From NCBI GenBank assembly GCA_041481445.1, contig JBGPBV010000214.1, positions 1-9,416 of the forward strand: a stretch of 9,416 bases of DNA. Direction: 5' to 3'. The number at the start of each line of letters is the position of its first letter. The first letter of the stretch is position 1. The notes under the pieces were generated by a model. That model was not told where the DNA came from. It searched no databases and saw only the letters and a list, made by a program, of their open reading frames with translations. The stretch is from AA29 sp041481445 (GTDB taxonomy: Bacteria; Acidobacteriota; Vicinamibacteria; Fen-336). Position numbers and translations under genes: made by a program. Positions 1 to 7,424 of the stretch are shown here, one piece after another.

Positions 1-1
1 C

Positions 2-1198
2 CACGAGCTGGGCCACAGCATCACCCCGCGCCTGACCAGCGCACGCCCGGCGGACTGGTGCGGCTCGCCCGCCTGCAGCATCCCGGTGGGCTGGGGGAAC
101 TTCCACGACCTCTGCGACGCCTGGGCCGCGCAGTTCGAGTCTACGAACTGCTGGTCGGGCTGGTTCGCGAAGAACCTCGGAGGCCAGGACGCGAGCCTGA
201 ACTGCCTCCTGTCCGACGAGGGCGGCTGGACCCCGCGCCTTCACCAGGTCACGACTCCCTTCAACCCGGGAGCGCCGGGCGACCACTTCCCCGAGCACCG
301 CGTCGGCAACATCTGCGACTATTGCGACATGCAGGTGGCGGCGGCCGCCCTCTGGCAGGTGCGCGTCGGCATGCGGAGCAAGTGCCGCCCCTCGGGGCTG
401 CCCCAGTACGGCGTGCGGTTCCAGCGCGCGGTCAAGGAGACCGGGTTCCTGGGCTTCGCTCCCGACACCAGCGATCTCGGCAGCTTCCAGAGCCTCTACG
501 ACCTGGAGTCGAAGATGGTGGACCAGTGGGCGACGTCCGGATCGCCAACCGGGCCGCCGGCCTTCGCCCACAACGGTCCCCACACCACCAACAAGGTCAC
601 GGCCGGCTTCGCTCGCGGCGGCGTGTTCCTGACCCCGTACCAGTGCCTCGACGGCAACGCCGCCACCAGCGATCCCCTCTTCTGTCCCGGGGGCGAGAAC
701 GGGGGCGATGCCGTCGTGGACATCGACGACAACGAGGCCACGGACGACCTCAGCATCAACGGCGTGACGCACCCCGAATACGACTTCCTTCGCGCGGGTG
801 GACCGGCGCCCACGTTCCAGGTCTGGACCGGGCCGCGTTATCGCCTCGACGGTCCCGCCGGCACCAGCACCGCCACGAACCCCGCGCCCTGCAACGTCAA
901 GTTCCGGGTGGAGGTCTCGAGCGATCCCGCCTTCCCCGCCTCGACCATCCTGAGCCCCTGGACCACTCTCGACGTGGACCCCACCACCGCGGCGACCCCC
1001 GAGTGCTTCGGCACCTGGACCCCGAGCGCAGCCGACTGGACGGCGCTGCAGGCCGGCGGGAGCCGGATCTACTATCGGGCTCGCACCCGCGATGCCGCGG
1101 ACGCGAACGAGCGCCTTTCCACGCTACCCGGGAACGGGCTCTGGACGGTGCCGCCTCCGTACGCGGTGATCACCGCCGACGGGCGCTCGGACTACTGA
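2..1198 (+). CDS. Secreted zinc metallopeptidase-like protein, C-terminal part (5' end outside window)
   Basis: The reading frame is already open at the left edge, so the N-terminus is missing and 398 residues are visible. The first five are HELGH, an HExxH zinc-binding and catalytic motif. A third zinc ligand would be expected downstream; D36, D39 or E46 in the segment FHDLCDAWAAQFES are candidates, which would suggest a gluzincin-like arrangement, but this is inference. A later segment near residues 110-120 (QVAAAALWQVR) resembles the helix that follows the active site in several secreted peptidases. About 12 cysteines suggest disulphides and export. An acidic Asp-rich stretch (VVDIDDNEATDD, about 238-249) could bind calcium. 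The last 130 or so residues look like a fibronectin-III/Ig-like beta domain. The stop at 1196-1198 directly abuts the next start codon. The peptidase family cannot be fixed without the N-terminal half. Confidence 0.75.
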   Translation, partial: HELGHSITPRLTSARPADWCGSPACSIPVGWGNFHDLCDAWAAQFESTNCWSGWFAKNLGGQDASLNCLLSDEGGWTPRLHQVTTPFNPGAPGDHFPEHRVGNICDYCDMQVAAAALWQVRVGMRSKCRPSGLPQYGVRFQRAVKETGFLGFAPDTSDLGSFQSLYDLESKMVDQWATSGSPTGPPAFAHNGPHTTNKVTAGFARGGVFLTPYQCLDGNAATSDPLFCPGGENGGDAVVDIDDNEATDDLSINGVTHPEYDFLRAGGPAPTFQVWTGPRYRLDGPAGTSTATNPAPCNVKFRVEVSSDPAFPASTILSPWTTLDVDPTTAATPECFGTWTPSAADWTALQAGGSRIYYRARTRDAADANERLSTLPGNGLWTVPPPYAVITADGRSDY

Positions 1199-3904
1199 GT
1201 GGAAGGGCGCAGGCGAGCCGCCGTCGTCTGCGCCCTCCTCCCGATCCTCAGCCGGGCGACACCGACCGCGACCCAGGCCCCGGCACGTCCCCCGGTGGCC
1301 GGTCCCGCCTGGACCTTCGCGGCGACGCGCCACGCGGACACCACGAGTGAGACCGAAGCCTATCGGGTCACCGTGCGACAGCTCTCCGGCCCGGACCTCG
1401 CCCAGGGCCGCCTCCACTACACGGTCGTCTCACGGGCCGGACGACGCGTCTCCGGCGAGGCCGCGCTCGCGCGCTCGCCCGGGCAGGCCTTCGAGGGTCG
1501 CATCCCGGGGCAACCGAGCGGCTCCACGATCGAGTACTGGTTTGCCTGGCGGACGCTCGAAGGGTCGTCGTTGCGCCATCCCCGCCGTCCCGAGGCGGTC
1601 TACCGATTCCGCGTCACCCGTTTCAGGATCGTCGAAGGGCGCCTGCCCGGCCGCGACGACATGAGCACGCGCGCCGCCGCCGTGCTGCGAGTCGAAGCGA
1701 GGGCCACGCCTCGGGGGGAGATGATCCTGGAGCTCGCGGGCGGGATCCCGGCGCGCACCGTCGTGCCGATGTCCGTACAGCCCGACGGCGAGCCCGGGAT
1801 CCGCCGGCTCGAGGCCGGGATCCCCGCCCTGACGCCCGGTGCCAGTGCCCGCGTCTGGTTTCGGGTGTCGGATGGCGACGAGAGCACGACATGGCCTCCC
1901 GGCGCGTCCACTCAGGGCTTCCTGATACGAAGGAGCCCCCGCGCCGTCGGCCGCCTGCCGGCGTCCCCGGGGCTGGTGCTCTCCCTCGCCGCCACGGGCG
2001 AGGCACGCTGGATCGGTTACCGCGGGGGAGGACTCTGGCAGGGGAACCGCGGGCAGGCCGGCCCGTCGTCGGCGGCGGCCGCGGGTTTCACCCCCGGCGT
2101 GGCCCGTTTCGTTCTACCCGACGCGGTATCCGGCGCCCTCTACGTGGGCACGGAGGGAGGGCTGTGGATGCGCGACGGCGCTGGACCATGGCGCGAGGCG
2201 CGCCCGGATCCTGCCTTCGGAGACGTCGCGCAACTCTGCTCCGACCGGCCGTGCCGGACCGGTCCGGGCGTCCTCTCGCCTCTCGACGGCAGCGTCCTGT
2301 TCCAGATCGAGGGACCCGCGAGCCTGGAGCAGGCGGCGGCGTCCACCCTGCCGCTTCTCCTCGTCGACGGCGTCCTACGGCCCTGGCATCCCCGGTTGGC
2401 GGAGGGGGCACTGGCGGGCCTCGTGTCCGCCTCCTTCGATGACACCGACGGATGCTTTCTCCTCGGCGCCGGGATCGAATCCGCGGTGGCGGGCATCCGC
2501 CCGGCCATCGTGCGGCGCTGCGGGGAGCGCGACGAGCTGGCCTGGATCGGGGCCTCGCTCCCGTCGTCGGGGGCGGCGTTTTCACGCGTCACGGCCGTCG
2601 CGCGGGACCCTCGTGGCTCCCGATTGGTGTTCGCACTCGAGGACGCACCCAGCGGCGCCGGAGCTCGCGGCCGCCAGGGGCTGTACGTCCTGTCCACCGC
2701 GGGCACGCGCGAGCCCGCCGCGGACACTTCGGAGTCCCTCGGCGTCGAGGTGACGGCCCTCGTGGCCGAACGCGCCTCGGGGAGGCTGCTCGTCGGTACC
2801 TTCGGCCGGGGGGTCCTGGAACTCGAGGATCATCAGCTTCGCCCGCTCTCGCTGCCGCCCGACGTGTCCGCCGAGATCACCGCCGTCGCCGCGACGGACG
2901 ACGGGAGCCTGCTGGTCGGGACGCCGACCGGAGCCGTGGAGGTTCCGGCGGGGGGACCTGCGGCCCGGCTCGGGCTCACGCCTGGAGAGGGCCTGGCCGC
3001 CGACGTCCTGCCCATGGACATCCATCCACGGGACGGGCGCGTGCTGCTCTCGTCGGCGTCAGCGGGGCTCGCCGAGCTGCTGCCCGGCAACGCGGGCTGG
3101 CGCAAGGGGGCGCCCCTGGGCTCGGGGAGGAGCTGGCCGGCGGGCCCCTACGGCGACGCGCGCTACGGCTCCGCCGGCCAGGTGGGAGCGCTGCTGCTCG
3201 GCCGCGGGCTCCTCGAATCCGACGACACCGGCACCCGGGTGTTGGGCACGGAGGAGGGCCTCCACTCGCTCCAGCTCCTGCGGCTCCTGGCCCGAAGGGC
3301 CGGGGGCTGGTGGGTCGCGTTTGCGCCGCTTCCGTTCCAAGGCGAGGCGGGAGCGGCCGTCCAGCGTATCGCCGAGGGGCGGGTCGTCCTCACGCTCCCG
3401 GTCACGGACCGCGGGCTTGCCACGATCGGCGGCTGGATCGAGTCGCCCGATCCGAGCGTCGTGCTCGCGGCGACGCGCGCCGGCCTGCTCGAGATCTCCG
3501 GGGACGGCTCGCTGCGGCTCCTTTCCAGCGAACCCCTCTCCGCGATCGCCCGCGACCCCGTGACCGGCAGCGTCGGCGTGGCGGGAAGCGCGGTGGGGCG
3601 CTGGGACGGCAAGCGCCTGGTGCCGGTGTTGTACGCGCTGCCGGGGCGGTCCCGGAAGAGGAGCCCAGGGGATCCGTTCGACATCGCAATCGACCGGCAG
3701 GGTCAGTGGTACCTGCTGTATCGCGGCGGCCTCATCGCGGTCCTCGACCCGAGCGGTCAGCCTCTCCATCTACTGGAGCCCGAGGACGGCATTCCCCCCA
3801 CGGCGCGCCGGCTGCTCGCACATCCAGGCACGGGCGAGATCTTCGTCGGGAGCACACAAGACGGGCTGGCGGTGATCGCGCCGGCCGACACCCAGGCGCG
3901 ATGA
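1199..3904 (+). CDS. Exported beta-propeller protein with N-terminal Ig-like region
   Basis: This is a 901-residue protein with no recognised specific function. The GTG start follows the upstream TGA with no gap, suggesting translational coupling. It gives a plausible Sec signal peptide: basic EGRRR, then a hydrophobic AAVVCALLPIL core. Residues about 40-245 look like beta-sandwich domains; IPGQPSGSTIEYWFAWRTLEG (about 102-122) is typical of Ig-like domains in secreted bacterial proteins. Residues about 255-895 contain repeated blade-like units of the form G-x-L-h-V-G-T-x-x-G-h-h-x-h: near 311-323 (ALYVGTEGGLW), 528-541 (GRLLVGTFGRGVLE), 569-582, 754-766 (VVLAATRAGLLEI) and 879-893 (GEIFVGSTQDGLAVI). 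This matches two-component-regulator-type or WD-like propellers used for ligand or surface binding. No kinase, membrane or catalytic domain follows. It is probably periplasmic or extracellular and works with the peptidase-like neighbour; that link is inference. Confidence 0.82.
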   Translation: MEGRRRAAVVCALLPILSRATPTATQAPARPPVAGPAWTFAATRHADTTSETEAYRVTVRQLSGPDLAQGRLHYTVVSRAGRRVSGEAALARSPGQAFEGRIPGQPSGSTIEYWFAWRTLEGSSLRHPRRPEAVYRFRVTRFRIVEGRLPGRDDMSTRAAAVLRVEARATPRGEMILELAGGIPARTVVPMSVQPDGEPGIRRLEAGIPALTPGASARVWFRVSDGDESTTWPPGASTQGFLIRRSPRAVGRLPASPGLVLSLAATGEARWIGYRGGGLWQGNRGQAGPSSAAAAGFTPGVARFVLPDAVSGALYVGTEGGLWMRDGAGPWREARPDPAFGDVAQLCSDRPCRTGPGVLSPLDGSVLFQIEGPASLEQAAASTLPLLLVDGVLRPWHPRLAEGALAGLVSASFDDTDGCFLLGAGIESAVAGIRPAIVRRCGERDELAWIGASLPSSGAAFSRVTAVARDPRGSRLVFALEDAPSGAGARGRQGLYVLSTAGTREPAADTSESLGVEVTALVAERASGRLLVGTFGRGVLELEDHQLRPLSLPPDVSAEITAVAATDDGSLLVGTPTGAVEVPAGGPAARLGLTPGEGLAADVLPMDIHPRDGRVLLSSASAGLAELLPGNAGWRKGAPLGSGRSWPAGPYGDARYGSAGQVGALLLGRGLLESDDTGTRVLGTEEGLHSLQLLRLLARRAGGWWVAFAPLPFQGEAGAAVQRIAEGRVVLTLPVTDRGLATIGGWIESPDPSVVLAATRAGLLEISGDGSLRLLSSEPLSAIARDPVTGSVGVAGSAVGRWDGKRLVPVLYALPGRSRKRSPGDPFDIAIDRQGQWYLLYRGGLIAVLDPSGQPLHLLEPEDGIPPTARRLLAHPGTGEIFVGSTQDGLAVIAPADTQAR

Positions 3905-3926
3905 GGGTGAACGAGGCACGAACAGG

Positions 3927-5408
3927 TCAGATCTGCAGCCACACCGAGAGCGAGTGGTCGGGACACCGGAACTCCGCCCAGCCAGAGGCGTCGGCGGCGA
4001 TGGTCTCCGCGACGTGTCCGGTCGCGTCCCGGAACTGCGCGCCCGGATGGTACGTGTTCATCCACTTCGTGCCCGCGGTGCCGTTCGTTATCACCACGGC
4101 CATGGCGCCGGGATGCCCGGCGTCTCCCGTGCGGATCCACCCGATGGTGTTCGGATGGTCGAAGTAGTCGTGCTGGTCGCCGTGCCCGTGGGACCGGCGC
4201 GCGGTCAGGAGCCGGTCGATCAGGAACCGGTGCGAATGGAGCGTCACCGCCCGCGAGCCCTCCTGGTAGTGGGTGTCGACCGGCGAGTAGTCGCCCGCGA
4301 ACACGCACGGGTACCCGTCGCGGCGCAGGAGGATGAGCGCGTAGGCGAGCGGCTTGAACCAGGGCTCCACCCACGACTCCAGCGACTGGCACGGCTGCGT
4401 GTCGTGGTTGTCGACGAAGGTGACGGCCCGCGACGGCTCGAGGGCGACGAGCGCGCGGTCGAAGACGGTCCGGAGGTCGAAGGACGATCCCCCGACGCTG
4501 GCCTCCCGAAAGCGAAAGTGCAGCGGCACGTCGAAGAGCGACAACGCGCCGCCCGTCGCCGCGATGTACGCGCGCAGCTCCTCCACGGCGGAGGACCAGT
4601 ACTCGCCCACCGAGAACAGCTCGCGTCCGGACTTGCGCCGGCGCTCCCCGAGCCACCAGGGGAAGAACGAGCTGCGGATGTGCTTGCACGCATCCAGGCG
4701 GAAGCCGTCGACGCCGGTGAGGCCGAGGAACCAGTCGCCCCAATAGTCGAGCTCGCCCCTCACGAACGGCTCGCCCATGTCGAGGTCGGCGGCCATCAGG
4801 TAGTCGTAGTTGCCGTTCTCGTGGCTGACCTCGGTGGAGAAGTACTTGTCGCGGAGGCGATAGATGACCTCGCCCGGCTGCGTGGGGTCGTTCTGGTCGT
4901 AGCTGACGGCGTCGAAGCACCACCAGTGCCACACCATCGTCGAGTAGCGGCCCGCGCGGCCCGGGAAGGCGAAGCGGGTCCAGGCCTTGATGAGGTGCCA
5001 GTCGCCGAGCGGGCGGTTGCGATCGCCCGGGGACACCGCTTGCGCCCACACGTCTTCGGTGTCGTCGGCGCCGTCCATATGGTTGAAGGCGACGTCCGCG
5101 TAGGCCTGCAGCCCGTGCGCCTGCAGCGCGGCGATCGCGGCGAGCAGCTCGGCCCGGGTTCCGTACTTGGTGGCCACGGAGGACTTCTGGTCGAACTCAC
5201 CGAGGTCGAACAGGTCGTAGGCGGAGTAGCCGACGTCCATGCCGCCGGCCGCGCCCTTGGAGCAGGGCGGCATCCACACGGCGCTGAAGCCCGCGCCGGC
5301 GAGGTCCGCGGCCTGGGCGGCGAGGTCCCGCCACAGCCTTCCGGAGGGCATGTACCAGTCGAAGCACTGGAGGATCACGCCGTTGGTCATCGGGTCCCAT
5401 TGTGCCAC
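3927..5408 (-). CDS. amyA: Cytoplasmic-type alpha-amylase, GH13 (AmyA-like)
   Basis: Hydrolyses internal alpha-1,4-glucosidic bonds of starch, glycogen or maltodextrin. The protein has 493 residues from a GTG at 5408, close to the roughly 495 of E. coli AmyA (GH13 subfamily 5). All four GH13 regions are visible: region I DVAFNH (105-110), region II GFRLDACKH (235-243, nucleophile D239), region III VGEYW (E269, acid/base) and region IV FVDNHD (331-336, D336). The start VILQCFDWYMPSGRLW (11-26) and the VEPWFKPLAYALILLRRDGY segment match this subfamily. There is no signal peptide, so it should act on intracellular glycogen or imported maltodextrin. Neither start has a good ribosome binding site; an ATG at 5390 (487 residues) fits the family N-terminus better and may be the true start. 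It is convergent with the propeller gene (22-bp gap) and divergent from the astacin-like gene; no other glycogen gene is nearby. Confidence 0.95.
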   Translation of the reverse strand: MAQWDPMTNGVILQCFDWYMPSGRLWRDLAAQAADLAGAGFSAVWMPPCSKGAAGGMDVGYSAYDLFDLGEFDQKSSVATKYGTRAELLAAIAALQAHGLQAYADVAFNHMDGADDTEDVWAQAVSPGDRNRPLGDWHLIKAWTRFAFPGRAGRYSTMVWHWWCFDAVSYDQNDPTQPGEVIYRLRDKYFSTEVSHENGNYDYLMAADLDMGEPFVRGELDYWGDWFLGLTGVDGFRLDACKHIRSSFFPWWLGERRRKSGRELFSVGEYWSSAVEELRAYIAATGGALSLFDVPLHFRFREASVGGSSFDLRTVFDRALVALEPSRAVTFVDNHDTQPCQSLESWVEPWFKPLAYALILLRRDGYPCVFAGDYSPVDTHYQEGSRAVTLHSHRFLIDRLLTARRSHGHGDQHDYFDHPNTIGWIRTGDAGHPGAMAVVITNGTAGTKWMNTYHPGAQFRDATGHVAETIAADASGWAEFRCPDHSLSVWLQI

Positions 5409-5429
5409 TGCGCTGGATCACGGGACCTC

Positions 5430-5459
5430 TTGACTAACCAGTCGTATCGGGTCTATACG
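5430..5459 (+). promoter_or_regulatory. Candidate sigma-70-type promoter for the astacin-like gene
   Basis: TTGACT (5430-5435, five of six consensus bases) is followed after 18 bp by TATACG (5454-5459, four of six). It lies in the 119-bp divergent gap and points towards the metallopeptidase gene. Transcription would begin near 5466, leaving a leader of about 60 nt. In such GC-rich DNA a TTGACT/TATA pair stands out, but no transcript evidence is available. Confidence 0.45.
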
Positions 5460-5490
5460 CTCTCTGGCCTGACTTGGCTCGGAACGCTCC

Positions 5491-5526
5491 TATCGTCAGG
5501 CAAGAGCGACAGAACGGAGGACGATA
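5491..5526 (+). promoter_or_regulatory. Leader hairpin enclosing the ribosome binding site
   Basis: TATCGTC (5491-5497) and GACGATA (5520-5526) are perfect 7-bp inverted repeats separated by 22 nt. The loop contains most of the Shine-Dalgarno sequence GGAGG (5516-5520), whose last G is in the stem, and the stem ends one base before the ATG at 5528. Just upstream, GCTCC (5486-5490) could alternatively pair with the GGAG of the ribosome binding site. This could modulate translation start, but the stem is short and could be chance. Confidence 0.3.
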
Positions 5527-5527
5527 A

Positions 5528-6340
5528 ATGCCCATCAAGCCTGGGACCCGCCTGTGTATCGACCGTGTGATCCCCCTTCATCTCAAGGCACGGGCCGCGG
5601 AGCTGGCGATGAAGGAGGCCGGGATCAACCAGCCCAAGCTGAGCGCCCTCACCCCCAAGGCGCGCGGCCGCACTCCGGCCCTGATGCCAGGTGCGTCCGG
5701 ACATCCGGCGAAGATCGCATTCTTCACCGGCAAGAAGTGGAAGAAGGGCCGGACCCTGGGGATCCAGTTCCTCGACGGCAGCGCGACGCAGAAGCAGAAG
5801 GCCCAGCACTTCGCCAAGGAATGGCTGCAGTTCGCGAACCTGAAGTTCGACTTCAGCGCGGGAGCCGCGTCCGACGTGCGCATCTCGTTCCAGGCGGATC
5901 CCGGGTCGTGGTCGGCCATCGGAACGGACGCGCTCGTCACCGAGTACTTCAAGAAGGAGGAGCCGACGATGAACTTCGGCTGGCTGCAGGACGACACGGA
6001 GGACCAGGAGTGGCGGCGGGTCGTGGTGCACGAGTTCGGCCACGCCATCGGGGCGATCCACGAGCACCAGAATCCCAAGGGCGGCATCCAGTGGAACCTG
6101 GCCGCGGTCTACGCCTACTTCAGCGGTCCCCCGAACAACTGGAGCAAGGAAGACATCGACTTCAACGTCGTCCAGAAGTACTCGATGTCCCAGCTCAACG
6201 CGACGAGCTTCGATCCCAAGTCGATCATGCTCTACGCCTTCCCGGCGGAGCTCATCAAGGGAGGCAAGGCCACGTCCGAGAACACGGACCTGTCGAAGGG
6301 AGACAAGACCTTCGTCGCGAAGATGTACCCGAAGAAGTAA
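5528..6340 (+). CDS. Astacin-like zinc metallopeptidase (M12A family)
   Basis: The protein is 270 residues, starting at an ATG with a strong GGAGG 7 nt upstream. It holds the full metzincin/astacin signature HEFGHAIGAIHEH at 168-180: zinc ligands H168, H172 and H178, catalytic E169, and the astacin-type Glu E179 after the third His. The Met-turn is SIMLY at 232-236 (M234), followed by Y236, the position of the astacin tyrosine switch. Residues about 60-160 form the N-terminal beta-rich half of the catalytic domain (IQFLDGS, DVRISF, GSWSAIGTDAL). Residues 1-60 are basic and Pro/Ala-rich and might be a pro-segment. There is no signal peptide and only one cysteine (C10), so the disulphides typical of secreted astacins cannot form. 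It is divergent from the amylase gene and converges with the ADP-ribosylglycohydrolase gene across a 10-bp gap. Peptidase class is secure; location and substrate are unknown. Confidence 0.92.
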   Translation: MPIKPGTRLCIDRVIPLHLKARAAELAMKEAGINQPKLSALTPKARGRTPALMPGASGHPAKIAFFTGKKWKKGRTLGIQFLDGSATQKQKAQHFAKEWLQFANLKFDFSAGAASDVRISFQADPGSWSAIGTDALVTEYFKKEEPTMNFGWLQDDTEDQEWRRVVVHEFGHAIGAIHEHQNPKGGIQWNLAAVYAYFSGPPNNWSKEDIDFNVVQKYSMSQLNATSFDPKSIMLYAFPAELIKGGKATSENTDLSKGDKTFVAKMYPKK

Positions 6341-6350
6341 CGACCTTCTC

Positions 6351-7424
6351 TCAGCCCCGGTCCGGCGAGGCGGCTCTGGTCTTGAGCGCGAAGGCCTCGT
6401 CCGCCAGCCGGACGAGGTCGTCGTACGTCCAGCGGCCGCGGTCGTTCAACTGGCGAGCGAGAGTCTCCGGAACCGCGGCCAGGCCCAGGCGCGCTCCGCT
6501 GATCGCACCCGCCATCGCGGCCGTGGTGTCCACGTCCCCCCCGACCGCGATCGCGGTGCCGATCGTCTGCCCGTAGTCGTCGGGTGTCCGGAGGAAGGAG
6601 TACAGGCTCCACATGATGCTCGGCACCACGAACGGCGAGATCCCTTGCCAGCCGTCGTGGTACCCGGACGGCTTCCCCATGTCGGCGATGACGCCGATGG
6701 CCTCCTCCGGGGGCTGACGCACCAGGTCGGGCAGGAAGCGCACGACCGTCGCCACGGACTGATCCATCGCGGCGACCCATTCCGCCAGGGTCTCGACGAA
6801 CTCGGCCACCGCGAGGGGCTCCGTCCGGCGGAGGGCGAGGGCCACGCCCCCCGCGATGGCGACGGCTCCCGCCGAGCACCGCGGGTCGGCGTGGGTCATG
6901 CGCCCCTGGTCGTGGGCGGCACGAACCAGGCGCGCCGCGTCGTCGAAGAACATGAGGCCGATGGGCGCCGCCCGCATGGCGCTGCCGTTGCCGGCGGCCG
7001 GCGAAGGAGTCCCGGCGTCGTGCCAGGCGACGCCCGCGGCCAGCCGATGCGCGGCCTCCTCGGTCGCCCGTCCTCGGCCGACGATCCGGCCTTCGGTGAA
7101 GAGGCGCGCCACCCGCGCCGCGTAGTCGGTGGGCTCGAAGCCGCCGGTCTGGACGAGGCTCTCCAGGAGCTCGCGGGCCATCTGGGTGTCGTCCGTGTAC
7201 TGGCCGAACGGGTACTCCCCTCGACCGATGCGCGGGGGCTCGCCCGCGTCGAGCGTCCGGACGTATTCGGCGCACGTCCCTGGAGACGAGCCCTCGACCA
7301 GGAACCCCAGGGCATCGCCCAACGCCTGGCCGACGAGACACCCGCTGAACTGGTCACGTCTCGGCCAGGCCGAAGACTCGACGTCCGTCCGTCTCCGCGC
7401 GCCCAGACTCCTCGGCTCAGGCAA
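6351..7424 (-). CDS. ADP-ribosylglycohydrolase (ARH/DraG family)
   Basis: Members remove ADP-ribose from proteins or small acceptors using a binuclear Mg2+ centre in the cytoplasm. Family motifs, numbered from the longest possible start at 7475: GCLVGQALGDALGF (45-58), the metal site QYTDDTQM (92-99), GNGSAMRAAPIG (162-173), THADPRC (194-200) and the second metal site GGDVDTTAAMAGAISGA (312-328). Start choice: a GTG at 7475 overlaps the upstream gene by 59 bp and adds an Arg/Ser-rich tail absent from the family. A TTG at 7424 has GGAG 7 nt upstream (7432-7435), overlaps the upstream stop by only 8 bp and gives 357 residues, so it is preferred. No other usable start lies before the domain. It is the second gene of a two-gene unit and probably translationally coupled to the FAH-family gene. 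The substrate cannot be told from sequence; no ADP-ribosyltransferase partner is in the window. Confidence 0.93.
   Translation of the reverse strand: MPEPRSLGARRRTDVESSAWPRRDQFSGCLVGQALGDALGFLVEGSSPGTCAEYVRTLDAGEPPRIGRGEYPFGQYTDDTQMARELLESLVQTGGFEPTDYAARVARLFTEGRIVGRGRATEEAAHRLAAGVAWHDAGTPSPAAGNGSAMRAAPIGLMFFDDAARLVRAAHDQGRMTHADPRCSAGAVAIAGGVALALRRTEPLAVAEFVETLAEWVAAMDQSVATVVRFLPDLVRQPPEEAIGVIADMGKPSGYHDGWQGISPFVVPSIMWSLYSFLRTPDDYGQTIGTAIAVGGDVDTTAAMAGAISGARLGLAAVPETLARQLNDRGRWTYDDLVRLADEAFALKTRAASPDRG

Noticed and set aside
3905..3926. Possible bidirectional terminator in the 22-bp convergent gap
   Set aside because: No inverted repeat or T-run is visible; the same holds for the 10-bp convergent gap at 6341-6350.
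2452..4167. A 571-codon plus-strand frame overlapping the propeller gene
   Set aside because: Its Arg/Gly/Ala-rich composition and lack of motifs are typical of an out-of-frame translation; it also runs into the antisense of the amylase gene.
3954..5570. A 538-codon open frame antisense to the amylase gene
   Set aside because: It is a GC-rich shadow: the opposite strand encodes all four GH13 catalytic regions, while this frame has no recognisable motif and a skewed Arg/Val/Glu composition.
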